Part shown: piece by piece, positions 54,908 through 63,461 of the stretch | Layout of the letters: every line of letters starts with the position of its first letter | Position numbering within the stretch: the stretch's first letter is position 1 | Assembly (NCBI GenBank): GCA_944350495.1 | Contig: CALVOZ010000004.1 | Coordinates: forward strand, 141,564 to 205,024 | DNA from: an uncultured Bacilli bacterium | GTDB lineage: Bacteria > Bacillota_I > Bacilli_A > RF39 > UBA660 | DNA length: 63,461 nt | Direction of reading: 5' to 3' | Translations under genes and position numbers: made by a program | The notes under the pieces: generated by a model | Databases searched by the model: none | The model's input: the letters and a program-made list of their open reading frames with translations, nothing else | Told to the model about the DNA's origin: nothing

Positions 54908-55516
54908 TATCAAGCACATACTTATATTTAATTTTAAAGTACTTAATATAATTGGATAACTATTTGGAATAATCAAATATTTTAGTATTTGCCTTTTAGT
55001 ACCTCCAAACGATTTAATAAGTTTAACTTTATTAATGTCAACATTTAAAAATCCTTGATATATAGTAGTTAAAGCAATAATAACAGAAATTAATAAAGCC
55101 ATTATAATAATTGATTTAACATTTGCTCCACACCATATTAATAAAATTGGTCCTAGGGCTACTTTCGGTAAACTATTTAAAGCTGTTAAGTAAGGTTCTA
55201 TTACCTTAGCCATTGTATTAAACCACCATAAAATAATTGCCCCTATAAATCCTATTAAGATACTAAGTATAAAACTTATTATAGTTTCATATAACGTAAC
55301 CCAAATATGAGGATATAAATTATGATTATTGTGTAAAGTGACTATTGTTTCAATTACCCTTTTTGGGCTTGAAGAAATAAAAGAATTAACTATATTTTTA
55401 TCTGCACATAATTGCCAAATAATAAGTAAAGATATGAGTAAAGACAATTGTAAACTAAACACTATTAGACGCTTTCTTTTAATTTGTCGCAAATATTCTT
55501 GATGTCTATAACTCAT
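54899..55516 (-). pseudogene. 5' part of the interrupted ABC permease gene
   Basis: Encodes about 203 residues of a SsuC/TauC/ThiX-type permease: N-terminal tail, helices LIVFSLQLSLLISLLIIWQL and onward, the EAA-like loop (IKSFGGTKRQILKYLIIP), then NISMCLIG and a stop two codons inside the island. The missing last 57 residues (at least one helix) lie at 40334-40506. Start near 55516 overlaps the ATPase gene. The truncated protein lacks its final helices and is unlikely to form a working channel. Confidence 0.88.
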
Positions 55517-56246
55517 GATCAATCTCTTTCCATATCATATCATAATATAAAGCAAACTTATTATTCTTACGATTTTCAATAGGTGTTGATTTATTTTCAA
55601 GTTCAATATCAATTATTTTCTTGACATTACATGGACGTTTTGAAAGAACAATAACACGATCACACATAGAAATAGCTTCCGCAATATCATGAGTTACCAT
55701 AATAATACTTTTTCCTTCTTCTTTTAATATTTTATACACATCATCAGAAATGGCTAACCTTGATTGATAGTCTAACGCCGAAAATGGTTCATCCATTAAT
55801 AATATATCTGGACGAATAGCCAAAGACCTGATTAAAGCTACTCGTTGACGCATCCCTCCCGATAAATGATTTGGATAACTATTAATGAATTCTTTTAATC
55901 CATACTTTTCTAATAAACTGATTACGTATTTTTTATTATCTTCGTTCAATTTATTTTGAATCTTTAAACCTAACAAGCAATTATCTAATATTGTTAGCCA
56001 ATCAAATAAAGCATCTCTTTGTAACATATATCCTATATTAGCACTTGTTTTTATTACTCCAGTATCTTTAGTATCTAGTCCACTTAAGATAGATAATATT
56101 GTAGATTTTCCACAACCTGATGGTCCTACAATTGCAACAAATTCACCTTCTTTTAATTCTAATGAAAAATTATCAATTGCCTTTACTTCATTTTTTAAAG
56201 TGTAGTAAGTCTTGCTAATATTTTTTACACTTAATATGTTATTCAT
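55506..56246 (-). CDS. ABC importer ATPase (SsuB/TauB/ThiZ type)
   Basis: 246 aa. Walker A GPSGCGKST, signature LSGGMRQRVALIRSL, Walker B ILLMDEPFSALD, switch His (VTHDIAEAIS). Powers uptake by the permease that is split by the island, with the binding protein encoded upstream (8-base overlap). In this genome the importer is probably dead because the permease is truncated, yet this gene is intact, suggesting recent insertion. Confidence 0.92.
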   Translation of the reverse strand: MNNILSVKNISKTYYTLKNEVKAIDNFSLELKEGEFVAIVGPSGCGKSTILSILSGLDTKDTGVIKTSANIGYMLQRDALFDWLTILDNCLLGLKIQNKLNEDNKKYVISLLEKYGLKEFINSYPNHLSGGMRQRVALIRSLAIRPDILLMDEPFSALDYQSRLAISDDVYKILKEEGKSIIMVTHDIAEAISMCDRVIVLSKRPCNVKKIIDIELENKSTPIENRKNNKFALYYDMIWKEIDHEL

Positions 56247-57222
56247 AATTATATGTATTGTCTACCACAGTATTATAATCAACTCTTTTATCTAAAAAAC
56301 CGTTATATTCTACTATATCTTGCATATGTTCAAAGCCTTCTTTTGATATATAAGTAGTTTTATACCAAGCATCAATACTTCTATATCGCTCAATTACTTT
56401 TTCCATATCTTCAATACTAGTATCTGGAAAATATTCTATTAATAAATTTGCTAAAGTTTTACTATCAGTTTTAAATGTATAATCAAGTCCTTTTTGAATA
56501 GCACGTGTAAACTTCTCAATAACGTCTGGATTTTCTTTTATATAACTTTTTAAAGCATTAAATGCTGTATATGGGACTTCACCACCCAATTCACCAATAG
56601 ATGCTACAACATAGCCATATCCCTCTTTTTCAAGGCCTAAAGCATTAGGTTCAAATAAAGTTACATAATCACCATTACCACCTATAAAAGCTCCTGATAA
56701 AGCAGCAAAATCAAAATTTACGTTAACTTTTAAATCTTCTATTTTATTTTCATAAAGTGTATAGTTTAGTGTCATTGCTGGCATACCACCAATTCTACCA
56801 CCTAATATTTCTCCACTGATATCTTTTAAATCAAAATTACTAATTGGTTCGCGTGCTACAAGAAAACTACCATCTCTTTTAGTCATACCTGCAAAGTTAA
56901 TTAAATAATCATCGGCTCCTTCGTTATACACGTAAAGTGATTGTTCACTACCACAAAAACCTATCTCGACATCACCACTCATTACTGCCGCAGCAACGTT
57001 ATTAGCGCCACTAGTTAAAACAATTTCTACATCTAAACCTTCATCTTCAAAATATCCTAATGCATCCGCTACATACATAGGAGTATAAAATAAACTATGT
57101 GTTACCTCTGCTACTCTTATTTTTGTCATTTTATTATTGTTAGTTGTATTTTTAAATATTAAAGGTAATATAATTACTAATAAAAACATAACAACAGTAA
57201 TAAAAATTACATATTTTTTCAT
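56239..57222 (-). CDS. NMT1/SsuA-like ABC substrate-binding protein
   Basis: 327 aa from MKKYVIFITVVMFLLV (start 57222 with GAGGAGAG upstream). Signal/anchor helix, then the binding fold VAEVTHSLFYTPMYVADALG, YFEDEGLDVEIVLTSGANNV, GDVEIGFCGSEQSLYVY of the NMT1/THI5-like group, which binds sulphonates, nitrate, or thiamine precursors. No lipobox cysteine is visible, so it is probably held by the uncleaved helix. No TPP riboswitch is seen in the 50 bases before it, so a thiamine role is not supported. First gene of the interrupted importer operon. Confidence 0.88.
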   Translation of the reverse strand: MKKYVIFITVVMFLLVIILPLIFKNTTNNNKMTKIRVAEVTHSLFYTPMYVADALGYFEDEGLDVEIVLTSGANNVAAAVMSGDVEIGFCGSEQSLYVYNEGADDYLINFAGMTKRDGSFLVAREPISNFDLKDISGEILGGRIGGMPAMTLNYTLYENKIEDLKVNVNFDFAALSGAFIGGNGDYVTLFEPNALGLEKEGYGYVVASIGELGGEVPYTAFNALKSYIKENPDVIEKFTRAIQKGLDYTFKTDSKTLANLLIEYFPDTSIEDMEKVIERYRSIDAWYKTTYISKEGFEHMQDIVEYNGFLDKRVDYNTVVDNTYNYE

Positions 57223-57271
57223 ATCATCTCTCCTCAACATAGTATATTCTAATATTTTTTTATCGTGAAAA

Positions 57272-57293
57272 AAAGAACTCAAATGAGTTCTTT
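57272..57293 (-). terminator. Terminator between the SPFH gene and the importer operon
   Basis: Stem AAAGAACTC / GAGTTCTTT (four-base loop) followed by seven Ts on the minus strand. Confidence 0.8.
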
Positions 57294-57295
57294 AA

Positions 57296-58507
57296 TTATC
57301 TAGTTCTTCCCTTTTGAGAAGCTACAACATATCTTGTTTTTTCATCAGCATTTAATTTAGAGATGTGGTATCTTCCACCAGGTTGAATTTGGACTCCTCT
57401 TTCTGCAGCTAATTTAGCACTATCTTCAGCAGTTAAATAGAAATCATCTGATAATGAACTCCAATCAACTGATGATGGTTGAGAACTAGATGACACTGGT
57501 TGTTGACCAACTGATGTTGGCTGACCTACTGTTGGTTGCTGACCATTTACATTTTGCTGTCTCATCATCGCATTAAATAAAGCCATTATTGTTACTGGAT
57601 CAAGTCCTTGATTTGCAGCACCAGCGCTGTTAATTGCATTAGCCAGTACTATAGTATTAGGATTGGCTCCATTTACTAATGCTTCAGATCTTAATTTTTC
57701 AGCTATTTGCTCGTTAGTCATACCAGCAGCAATCCAACTTGATATATTTATTGCTAAAGCTGCTCCGGCAGTTTTATCCTTTTCAGCTTGAGCTTCTGCC
57801 GTAATTCTTGTAACATCAGCTTCTCCTTGAGCAGTGATTCTTGCTTTTTGAGCTTCTGCTGCAGCTGTTCTGCTTGCTTGCTCTGCAACTTTAGTTTTAT
57901 TTGCTTCATCTATTAACTCTCTTGGAGGTTTTAATCTTAACATTACAGAACTAATTTTTACACCATAATCATTTCTTAACTGATCTGCTAATGATTGGTG
58001 ACCAGCTTGTGCTTGATTTATTTGTTGCTCAAAATTTACTGATCCACTTGATATTAATGCATCATATGATTCCAAGATGATATAATCACGAATAAGTTGA
58101 TCTAATTTATCACCAATATCTTTTCTAATTGTTGCTGATCCATCCGCTTCAACAGCAGACATAAACAATACTGGATCTTCAATTTTTAAGAAATAGTCAA
58201 CATCATAACAAATTTCTGGGCCATAACTTACACTGCCATCTGGGTTAACGATTGTTCTTGTATGTGTTTTTCTTTCAGGTGTGTCAACTTTTTGATCGTT
58301 TAATGAAACAGTTACTGGCCTAATTCGCCATGGAAAATTAAAGAATAGGCCACTCGCTTTAACTTTTAATTGCCCCGTAAAAATATTTGTATAAACTATT
58401 CTAGTTTTTCTACCACTAATAGTATGGAATAAACCAACTACACCATTCACTAATTCATCTTGTTGAGGTGTTTGAGTTTGGTTTTGGTTTTGATTATTAT
58501 CAGCCAT
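57296..58507 (-). CDS. SPFH/Band 7 domain protein
   Basis: 403 aa from MADNNQNQNQ (start 58507, AGAGGGATATT upstream). SPFH core (LFFNFPWRIRPVTVSLNDQK, DYFLKIEDPVLFMSAVE, LRNDYGVKISSVMLRLKPP) then a long Ala/Glu coiled coil (AEAQKARITAQGEADVTRIT), a Gln/Ser-rich low-complexity linker and a short folded end (YHISKLNADEKTRYVV). No membrane helix is evident, so it may associate with membrane or other proteins. Relatives scaffold membrane microdomains or proteases; no partner gene (NfeD) is adjacent. Confidence 0.85.
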   Translation of the reverse strand: MADNNQNQNQTQTPQQDELVNGVVGLFHTISGRKTRIVYTNIFTGQLKVKASGLFFNFPWRIRPVTVSLNDQKVDTPERKTHTRTIVNPDGSVSYGPEICYDVDYFLKIEDPVLFMSAVEADGSATIRKDIGDKLDQLIRDYIILESYDALISSGSVNFEQQINQAQAGHQSLADQLRNDYGVKISSVMLRLKPPRELIDEANKTKVAEQASRTAAAEAQKARITAQGEADVTRITAEAQAEKDKTAGAALAINISSWIAAGMTNEQIAEKLRSEALVNGANPNTIVLANAINSAGAANQGLDPVTIMALFNAMMRQQNVNGQQPTVGQPTSVGQQPVSSSSQPSSVDWSSLSDDFYLTAEDSAKLAAERGVQIQPGGRYHISKLNADEKTRYVVASQKGRTR

Positions 58508-58559
58508 AATATCCCTCTTTCTAGTGCTATAATAGCACACTTATTTAATAATGTCAAAT

Positions 58560-59291
58560 TCACTTGGTTACTTTTTCACAAATTAATTTTACCATTTCTG
58601 ATGAATTTACACTATAGAAATCACCAGAAACTATACAAACTTTTACATTAGTAATTTTGTATAAATATTCTATAAAATATCCTGGGTATGTCGTTTTATT
58701 TCCCTCACTCAAATAATCATCAATTGCTCTTAAAACGTTTTGAGGATAAATATATGCTGCAACTGAAATAATATTACCAGATGGTTCTTCTGGTTTTTCC
58801 TGCATATATTCAATAACTTCATCTTTTAACTTAATTACACCAGATTTTTTTAAACGATCAATGTCATCAGTATACAGTCCAGCTACTACTGGCATTTTTT
58901 TATCAAGATAGTAATTAACAAAATTATAAAGTGAAAAGTCAAAATAAATATCACCAGCAAGCACTAATAAATCATCATTAATATTTTCACAATTAATCGT
59001 ATATCTAATATCACCTATAGCTCCTAATTTTGCATCTGGTGAACTAGTATTATCATTAATTACTTTAACACGTTTACCGAATTGATTATCATTAAACCAA
59101 TCAACAAATTTACTATAATAAAAGCCATTTGTAACAACAAAAATTTCATCAATAATTTCTACTTTCTCCAAAGCATCAATTGTGTAATTAATTAATGGCT
59201 TGCCATTAATTAAAGTTAAGGAGCTTGCTGTTTCTTTTAATTTTAAATTTTCATCCATTGAATATCCAGCACATAAAAGGATACACTTCAT
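58560..59291 (-). CDS. Sugar/choline-phosphate nucleotidyltransferase-like protein
   Basis: 243 aa, NTP-transferase fold: CILLCAGYSMDENLKLKETA (modified nucleotide loop), LTLINGKPLINYTIDALEKV, LLVLAGDIYFDFSL (metal-binding Asp) and GNIISVAAYIYP. Similar to LicC/GlmU-N type enzymes that activate a sugar phosphate or choline phosphate. The G-rich loop is altered from the usual GxGTRL, so activity or substrate is uncertain. 13 bases downstream of tsaD, perhaps on the same transcript. Confidence 0.75.
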   Translation of the reverse strand: MKCILLCAGYSMDENLKLKETASSLTLINGKPLINYTIDALEKVEIIDEIFVVTNGFYYSKFVDWFNDNQFGKRVKVINDNTSSPDAKLGAIGDIRYTINCENINDDLLVLAGDIYFDFSLYNFVNYYLDKKMPVVAGLYTDDIDRLKKSGVIKLKDEVIEYMQEKPEEPSGNIISVAAYIYPQNVLRAIDDYLSEGNKTTYPGYFIEYLYKITNVKVCIVSGDFYSVNSSEMVKLICEKVTK

Positions 59292-59304
59292 ATAATCATC
59301 CCTT

Positions 59305-60309
59305 CTAATGTAATTTTACACTCGCAACGGCTTTTAAATCATATTCTGCTCTTCTACCTAATTTATAAGCAAAATATCCGGCAGCTGCAATCATAGTAGC
59401 ATTGTCTGTACAATATTTTAAACTAGGTATTGATAAATTAATATCTTCTTCCTTACATAATTCCGTTAATCTAGCACGTATCCCACTATTTGCTGAAACA
59501 CCACCAGCTACAACTAAATTCTTTATCTTATACTCTTTTAAAGCACGCATAGTTTTTTTAGATAATATTTCAACTACACGATTTTGAAATGAACAAGTTA
59601 AATTGGCTAGATTTATTTCATGCCCTCTTTGTTGTTCATTATGTACTAAATTAATAACTGCACTCTTTAAGCCACTAAAACTAAAATTATAGGAATCATC
59701 ATCTAAAGGTAATGGTAAATTATACGTATCTTCTCCAGTATGAGACATTTTATCAACTAATGGGCCTCCTGGATAAGGTAAATTAGCTACTCTTGCAACT
59801 TTATCATATGCCTCTCCTACAGCATCATCCAAAGTTCCACCAATTTTTTCAAAAGAATATTCTTCTTTCATATAAATTAAATCAGTATGTCCACCACTTA
59901 CAACAAGCGCTAAAGCTGGATATTGCATTTCTTTTTCTAAGTTATTAGCATATATATGACCCGCAATATGATGTACTGGAACTAAAGGTTTTTTATATAT
60001 ATATGATAAAGTTGAAGCAGCTACGACTCCTATTAATAATGAACCAATTAATCCTGGACCATACGTAACAGCAATTGCTGTAATATCATCCATGGTCATA
60101 TTGGCTTTAGTTAAGCATTCTTCAACTACAATTGTAATATTTTCAACATGCATACGACTAGCGATTTCAGGAACCACACCACCATATTCAGCATGAGTAT
60201 CCATTTGTGACAAAACAACTGTTGCAATATCAACACAACCATTCTTAACAATTGATACACTTGTTTCATCACAACTAGATTCAATTCCTAAAATATATAT
60301 ATCTTTCAT
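59305..60309 (-). CDS. tsaD: tRNA N6-threonylcarbamoyladenosine transferase TsaD
   Basis: Transfers the threonylcarbamoyl group to A37 of ANN-decoding tRNAs. 334 aa with ILGIESSCDETSVSI, the metal-binding VPVHHIAGHIYAN, ALVVSGGHTDLIYM, PYPGGPLVDKMS and VAGGVSANSGIR. Last gene of the t6A cluster; starts inside the end of rimI (ATGA overlap). Confidence 0.98.
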   Translation of the reverse strand: MKDIYILGIESSCDETSVSIVKNGCVDIATVVLSQMDTHAEYGGVVPEIASRMHVENITIVVEECLTKANMTMDDITAIAVTYGPGLIGSLLIGVVAASTLSYIYKKPLVPVHHIAGHIYANNLEKEMQYPALALVVSGGHTDLIYMKEEYSFEKIGGTLDDAVGEAYDKVARVANLPYPGGPLVDKMSHTGEDTYNLPLPLDDDSYNFSFSGLKSAVINLVHNEQQRGHEINLANLTCSFQNRVVEILSKKTMRALKEYKIKNLVVAGGVSANSGIRARLTELCKEEDINLSIPSLKYCTDNATMIAAAGYFAYKLGRRAEYDLKAVASVKLH

Positions 60310-60722
60310 TTTATCAACTCTCTTATCATCAAAAGACCATCAATTCCATGATAATATCTAGGTCTTACTGCAGCTTTTGAAAAGCCATATTTTTTATATA
60401 AGTTTATTCCCGCCTCATTTTTTGAACTTACTTCTAACGTAATATTAATGCAGTTATGTTTAACAACATCATCAATACATGACTCCATTAAGGCAGATGC
60501 AACACCCTTTTTTCTATTCTCACCAGATACATAAATATAATTAATTTCGGCACGATCATAAGCAATGCTATATGATATAAAACCAATAATGTTATTATCA
60601 TCTTCATATACATAAACATGACTAAATGGGTTTTGCTCAAATAAATTTATTCCATTTTCATCAAATTCACGATAGAAAGTACTTAAAATATTATAATCAT
60701 TACTGACAGCTTCTCTAATCAT
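60306..60722 (-). CDS. rimI: GNAT acetyltransferase, RimI type
   Basis: 138 aa GNAT fold: acetyl-CoA loop ENRKKGVASALMESC and the ending NLYKKYGFSKAAVRPRYY are RimI-like (N-terminal acetylation of ribosomal protein S18 or others). It lies between tsaB and tsaD, the arrangement common in Bacillota. Confidence 0.9.
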   Translation of the reverse strand: MIREAVSNDYNILSTFYREFDENGINLFEQNPFSHVYVYEDDNNIIGFISYSIAYDRAEINYIYVSGENRKKGVASALMESCIDDVVKHNCINITLEVSSKNEAGINLYKKYGFSKAAVRPRYYHGIDGLLMIRELIK

Positions 60723-60724
60723 AT

Positions 60725-61339
60725 CTATTCCAGCTTTCTCTTTTTTTCTTCTGCTTCTGTCAATTTTAAATAATTAGGTTTTAAAGCATGTGGATTAACA
60801 GGAGTATCATTCATATGCTTTTCAACAATTTTTACAATATCAATATTTGGATTAATCGCACCATCAATATTATCGTAAGAAACAATCTTTCCATCTTTTA
60901 AATAATCATCTAATTCATTTAAAGGCAAATATTTATCTGGCATAATAATGTTTAAATGATTATCATAAACTCCTGCAAATACATACCCTCTTCTAGCATC
61001 AATAGCAGCAACTACATTTGATTCGTCGATAGCAGTAGTAGCTAATAGTTCTAAACTAGATAAAGGTACTATCTCCTTTTTTAAAGTCCAAGCAATCATT
61101 TTAGCAACTGTTACGCCAACACGAACGCCGGTAAATGAACCCGGCCCATTAACAACAAAAATCTTATCGATATCATTTATTTCAAAATCAACATTATTAA
61201 ATGCTATTTCAATTTCTGGAATAATTCTAGATGCCATATCAACAAGCATTTCTTCTTCCTTTTTATAAAGAATTTTATTACCTTCTAAAATAGCAATAGA
61301 CATAAAAAATGAAGATGTATTTATGAACAAGCTTTTCAT
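60725..61339 (-). CDS. tsaB: t6A complex protein TsaB
   Basis: 204 aa partner of TsaD. MKSLFINTSSFFMSIAILEG and VNGPGSFTGVRVGVTVAKMI with AAIDARRGYVFAGVYD are the conserved ASKHA-fold motifs. The catalytic residues of TsaD are missing, as expected for TsaB. Overlaps the end of tsaE by four bases. Confidence 0.95.
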   Translation of the reverse strand: MKSLFINTSSFFMSIAILEGNKILYKKEEEMLVDMASRIIPEIEIAFNNVDFEINDIDKIFVVNGPGSFTGVRVGVTVAKMIAWTLKKEIVPLSSLELLATTAIDESNVVAAIDARRGYVFAGVYDNHLNIIMPDKYLPLNELDDYLKDGKIVSYDNIDGAINPNIDIVKIVEKHMNDTPVNPHALKPNYLKLTEAEEKKRKLE

Positions 61340-61794
61340 AAAACAGCCTCACATAATTCTTCATATTTTTGGCCATATGGTGTAAAAACTAATGATCTCT
61401 TGTTTTCACCTAATACTTTAATTTTAATATCTAATCTTTCTTCAGGCAAAATATCTTTAATATTATCAGCCCATTCAATAACGACTACTCCGCCTTTAGT
61501 AAAATACTCTTCAATACCAATGTCGTCTTTAGCGCTATCTAAACGATAAACATCTAAATGATATAAAGGAAGTTCTCCATCATATTCTTTAATAATGTTA
61601 AAAGTTGGCGATGTAATAACTTCATCAATTCCCAAAGCATTAGCAATTCCTTTAACAAACATTGTTTTTCCACTTCCAAGTTCTCCATTTAAGCAAATTA
61701 CCATATTAGGAAATTTTTCAGATTCTATATTTTGTGCAATTTCAATAGTTTCATATTCACTATTAGTTGTAATTTTATATTCCATGTTTATCAC
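61336..61794 (-). CDS. tsaE: t6A complex ATPase TsaE
   Basis: 152 aa. P-loop CLNGELGSGKTMFVKGIANA, SPTFNIIKEYDGELPLYHLD and VVVIEWADNI are standard TsaE motifs. First gene of the tsaE-tsaB-rimI-tsaD operon; GAGGTGATAAAC ribosome site. TsaC, the other enzyme needed, is not in the window. Confidence 0.96.
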   Translation of the reverse strand: MINMEYKITTNSEYETIEIAQNIESEKFPNMVICLNGELGSGKTMFVKGIANALGIDEVITSPTFNIIKEYDGELPLYHLDVYRLDSAKDDIGIEEYFTKGGVVVIEWADNIKDILPEERLDIKIKVLGENKRSLVFTPYGQKYEELCEAVL

Positions 61795-61836
61795 CTCTTT
61801 AATTATAACAAATATAAAAGTTTTAATACAATACTT

Positions 61837-63330
61837 TTATAAACTTACTGCCATATTTACATTATTTGTTCTTTGCTCTTCTGGAATAAAAGAAACACCA
61901 AATGTCTTACAAATTTCTTGTGCTGCAAGTAGTTGCTCTTCAACCCTATTAGAATGCATAAACACTCTAATTAATTCTCTTATCTTAGAAATAGTATCCA
62001 TATCTAAATTATTCTCGCGTTCTTCAAAATAATACTTTCTAATATATAACAAGGTAGTCTTGAAAATTTGACTAATTTCAGGTGTAATTGTTTTGCGATC
62101 ATCTAAATAAGTTTGAAATCTAACAACAAATCTTTGCTGTACTAACTGGTTATACTCATCTATTGCTTGAAGTATATTTTCTACACCAATTAATTTTATA
62201 ATATCATATGTTGCAACAGAATCTTTTAAATAGACTACATCTATTTTTTCTGCATAATTAGGAAATTTAGATTTTAAAAAATTGGCAAACTCTCTAAATG
62301 CTTCATCAACGTCATGATTATATCCATCGTATATATCAGAAAAATGACCACCACGTCCATTAATATTTCCATGACCTTTCGAATATTCAATTCCATTGTT
62401 TTGACACAAAGAACGCATACTATTTTCTAAGATACTTCTTATTTCTTCATCATAAAAAATAAATTTATTACCTGGACGATTTGGTAAAACGCCATTCTCA
62501 CTTAAAAACATGTTAATAGCAACCGATTCATCTCCACGATAAATTATAACTCGTCTTTCATGTAACTGATTAGCAAAATTAGGATTACTCATTATCATTT
62601 CATATTTATCTTCAGCAATTAACACAACAGCATTAGGAGAAATTTTCAAACCTTCATGTGTTACATCTAAATAAGCATCACGATAATCAGCACTATATGC
62701 ATAGCCTGACATTAAAAAATTATCTATATCATCAATAATTGTAAATAATCTATTAGTATCTACGCAATTATACTCACCAGTATAACCTAAAGGAGTGTTA
62801 ACAGTAAAATGCTTAGTTGATCTAAAATGTACAGGTAAATATATTAAGCCTAAATCTCGATTTAATTTTTTTATTTCCTGTCCTAAATCTTCACCAGGAA
62901 TGCGAAAACTAAATTGATTATTAGAACTGTTTTCTAAACGCTTTAATGCAATTTCTTCTTTAATTGTATAAGAAAAATTAGACCCTACTTTTTCAATGCC
63001 TGTATCTTTCGAAGCGACTCGCCATTCCCATTCAAATGGAAGAAAATTATCTTCCCTAATTGTCTTAAATTTTGTAATACGTCCTTCATGCTTTGCTTGC
63101 TCAACAAGTATTTTTAAATTATTTTTATATTTAGCAATAGATAAAGGGTCAGTTGCATTCAAAAAACCATCAGTACTAATTGAAGCAATTACATCAGAAA
63201 TATATTCTACTTCTTCAATAGGAGGAGTAACTGCTTCAATAAATGATTCTGTAGGTTCAACCAAGTCAAAAAAATCTAAACTTTTATTTTTATCTAAAAA
63301 ATAATTTTTTATTGACTTAAATATATTCAT
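61837..63330 (-). CDS. Hypothetical protein, 497 residues
   Basis: Not recognised. Soluble, no signal peptide. Start at 63330 (MNIFKSIKNYFLDKNK) with GGAAAGAG upstream. The middle part has acidic and glycine motifs (YSKGHGNINGRGGHFSDIYD, GVLPNRPGNKFIFYDEE) and a long helical end (FKTTLLYIRKYYFEERENNL). The N-terminal 100 residues are acidic (DLVEPTESFIEAVTPPIEEV). Single gene before the t6A operon with a small gap of about 40 bases. It may be a lineage-specific protein; no function can be proposed. Confidence 0.6.
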   Translation of the reverse strand: MNIFKSIKNYFLDKNKSLDFFDLVEPTESFIEAVTPPIEEVEYISDVIASISTDGFLNATDPLSIAKYKNNLKILVEQAKHEGRITKFKTIREDNFLPFEWEWRVASKDTGIEKVGSNFSYTIKEEIALKRLENSSNNQFSFRIPGEDLGQEIKKLNRDLGLIYLPVHFRSTKHFTVNTPLGYTGEYNCVDTNRLFTIIDDIDNFLMSGYAYSADYRDAYLDVTHEGLKISPNAVVLIAEDKYEMIMSNPNFANQLHERRVIIYRGDESVAINMFLSENGVLPNRPGNKFIFYDEEIRSILENSMRSLCQNNGIEYSKGHGNINGRGGHFSDIYDGYNHDVDEAFREFANFLKSKFPNYAEKIDVVYLKDSVATYDIIKLIGVENILQAIDEYNQLVQQRFVVRFQTYLDDRKTITPEISQIFKTTLLYIRKYYFEERENNLDMDTISKIRELIRVFMHSNRVEEQLLAAQEICKTFGVSFIPEEQRTNNVNMAVSL

Positions 63331-63419
63331 AAATAACACTCTTTCCATTTATATTATACTATCTAGATTATTTTTTTACAATTAAATAAAAAAATGAAAA
63401 TATAAGTTTACACAAAAAA

Positions 63420-63433
63420 AGACCAAACGGTCT
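63420..63433 (-). terminator. Terminator of a gene beyond the window
   Basis: Stem AGACC / GGTCT with an AAAC loop and seven Ts on the minus strand. Confidence 0.65.
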
Positions 63434-63461
63434 AAAAAAATACAAAAAAAAAATTTGCAAC

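Noticed and set aside
57222..57300. TPP riboswitch ahead of the NMT1-like binding protein
   Set aside because: Only about 50 bases lie between the terminator and the start, with no conserved riboswitch elements.

Overview
The window is about 63.5 kb of very AT-rich bacterial DNA with the standard bacterial code (TGA ends several intact genes). Spo0A, a valine T-box, LigA, EF-P, a C4-type L33, DUF1846, NfoA next to a YqfT-like protein, and many proteins with an N-terminal zinc ribbon plus one membrane helix point to an uncultured low-GC Bacillota, probably an anaerobic gut member of the Bacilli (RF39/Erysipelotrichales-like). Pyruvate:ferredoxin oxidoreductase and a PFL-type glycyl radical enzyme support anaerobiosis. 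The lineage is inferred from gene content only.

Layout. 1-6.7 kb (minus strand): the start of nifJ, a decayed TrbC-like membrane gene, a PFL-like glycyl radical enzyme with altered catalytic residues, and ligA. 6.7-13 kb (minus): a five-gene operon of surface proteins (three zinc-ribbon/TM proteins, one of them with an HExxH peptidase domain, one anchored protein, and a trypsin-fold protein that has lost its catalytic His and Ser). 13-17 kb: valS behind a T-box leader, then a pilin-like glycine-rich protein. 17-24 kb (plus): an isolated rnfC-rnfD pair, a phosphoesterase, an unknown gene and a two-gene ABC importer with a fused permease/binding protein. 24-40 kb (mostly minus): spo0A, the pgk/flippase/glycosyltransferase/tpiA operon, membrane proteins, DUF1846, efp, rpmG, PBP2, nfo, a small TM protein and pcrA.

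40.5-54.9 kb is an integrated mobile island. A large serine recombinase lies at its right end. Both ends carry inverted repeats around a CCC core, and the two chromosomal flanks are the 3' and 5' parts of one ABC permease gene, so the island sits inside that gene. Its left end is present twice (about 860 bp, nearly identical), separated by a cargo segment and an IS3-family remnant, which indicates two related islands merged at one site. Cargo: a zinc-ribbon protein (two copies), broken replication-initiator-like genes, a PHP phosphoesterase, RhuM, a broken methyltransferase, a two-gene DUF5677-like cassette, and a putative RiPP cluster. The cluster is RlmA-like rRNA methyltransferase, second methyltransferase, radical SAM/SPASM maturase, and a 53-residue Cys-rich precursor whose start overlaps the maturase stop.

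54.9-63.5 kb (minus): the rest of the interrupted ABC transporter (ATPase and NMT1-like binding protein), an SPFH-domain protein, a nucleotidyltransferase, the tsaE-tsaB-rimI-tsaD t6A cluster and a large unknown protein.

The best candidates for undescribed biology are the Cys-rich RiPP cluster with its RlmA-like methyltransferase and leader, the surface operon with the dead protease, the DUF5677-like cassette, and the PFL-like enzyme with a rebuilt active site.
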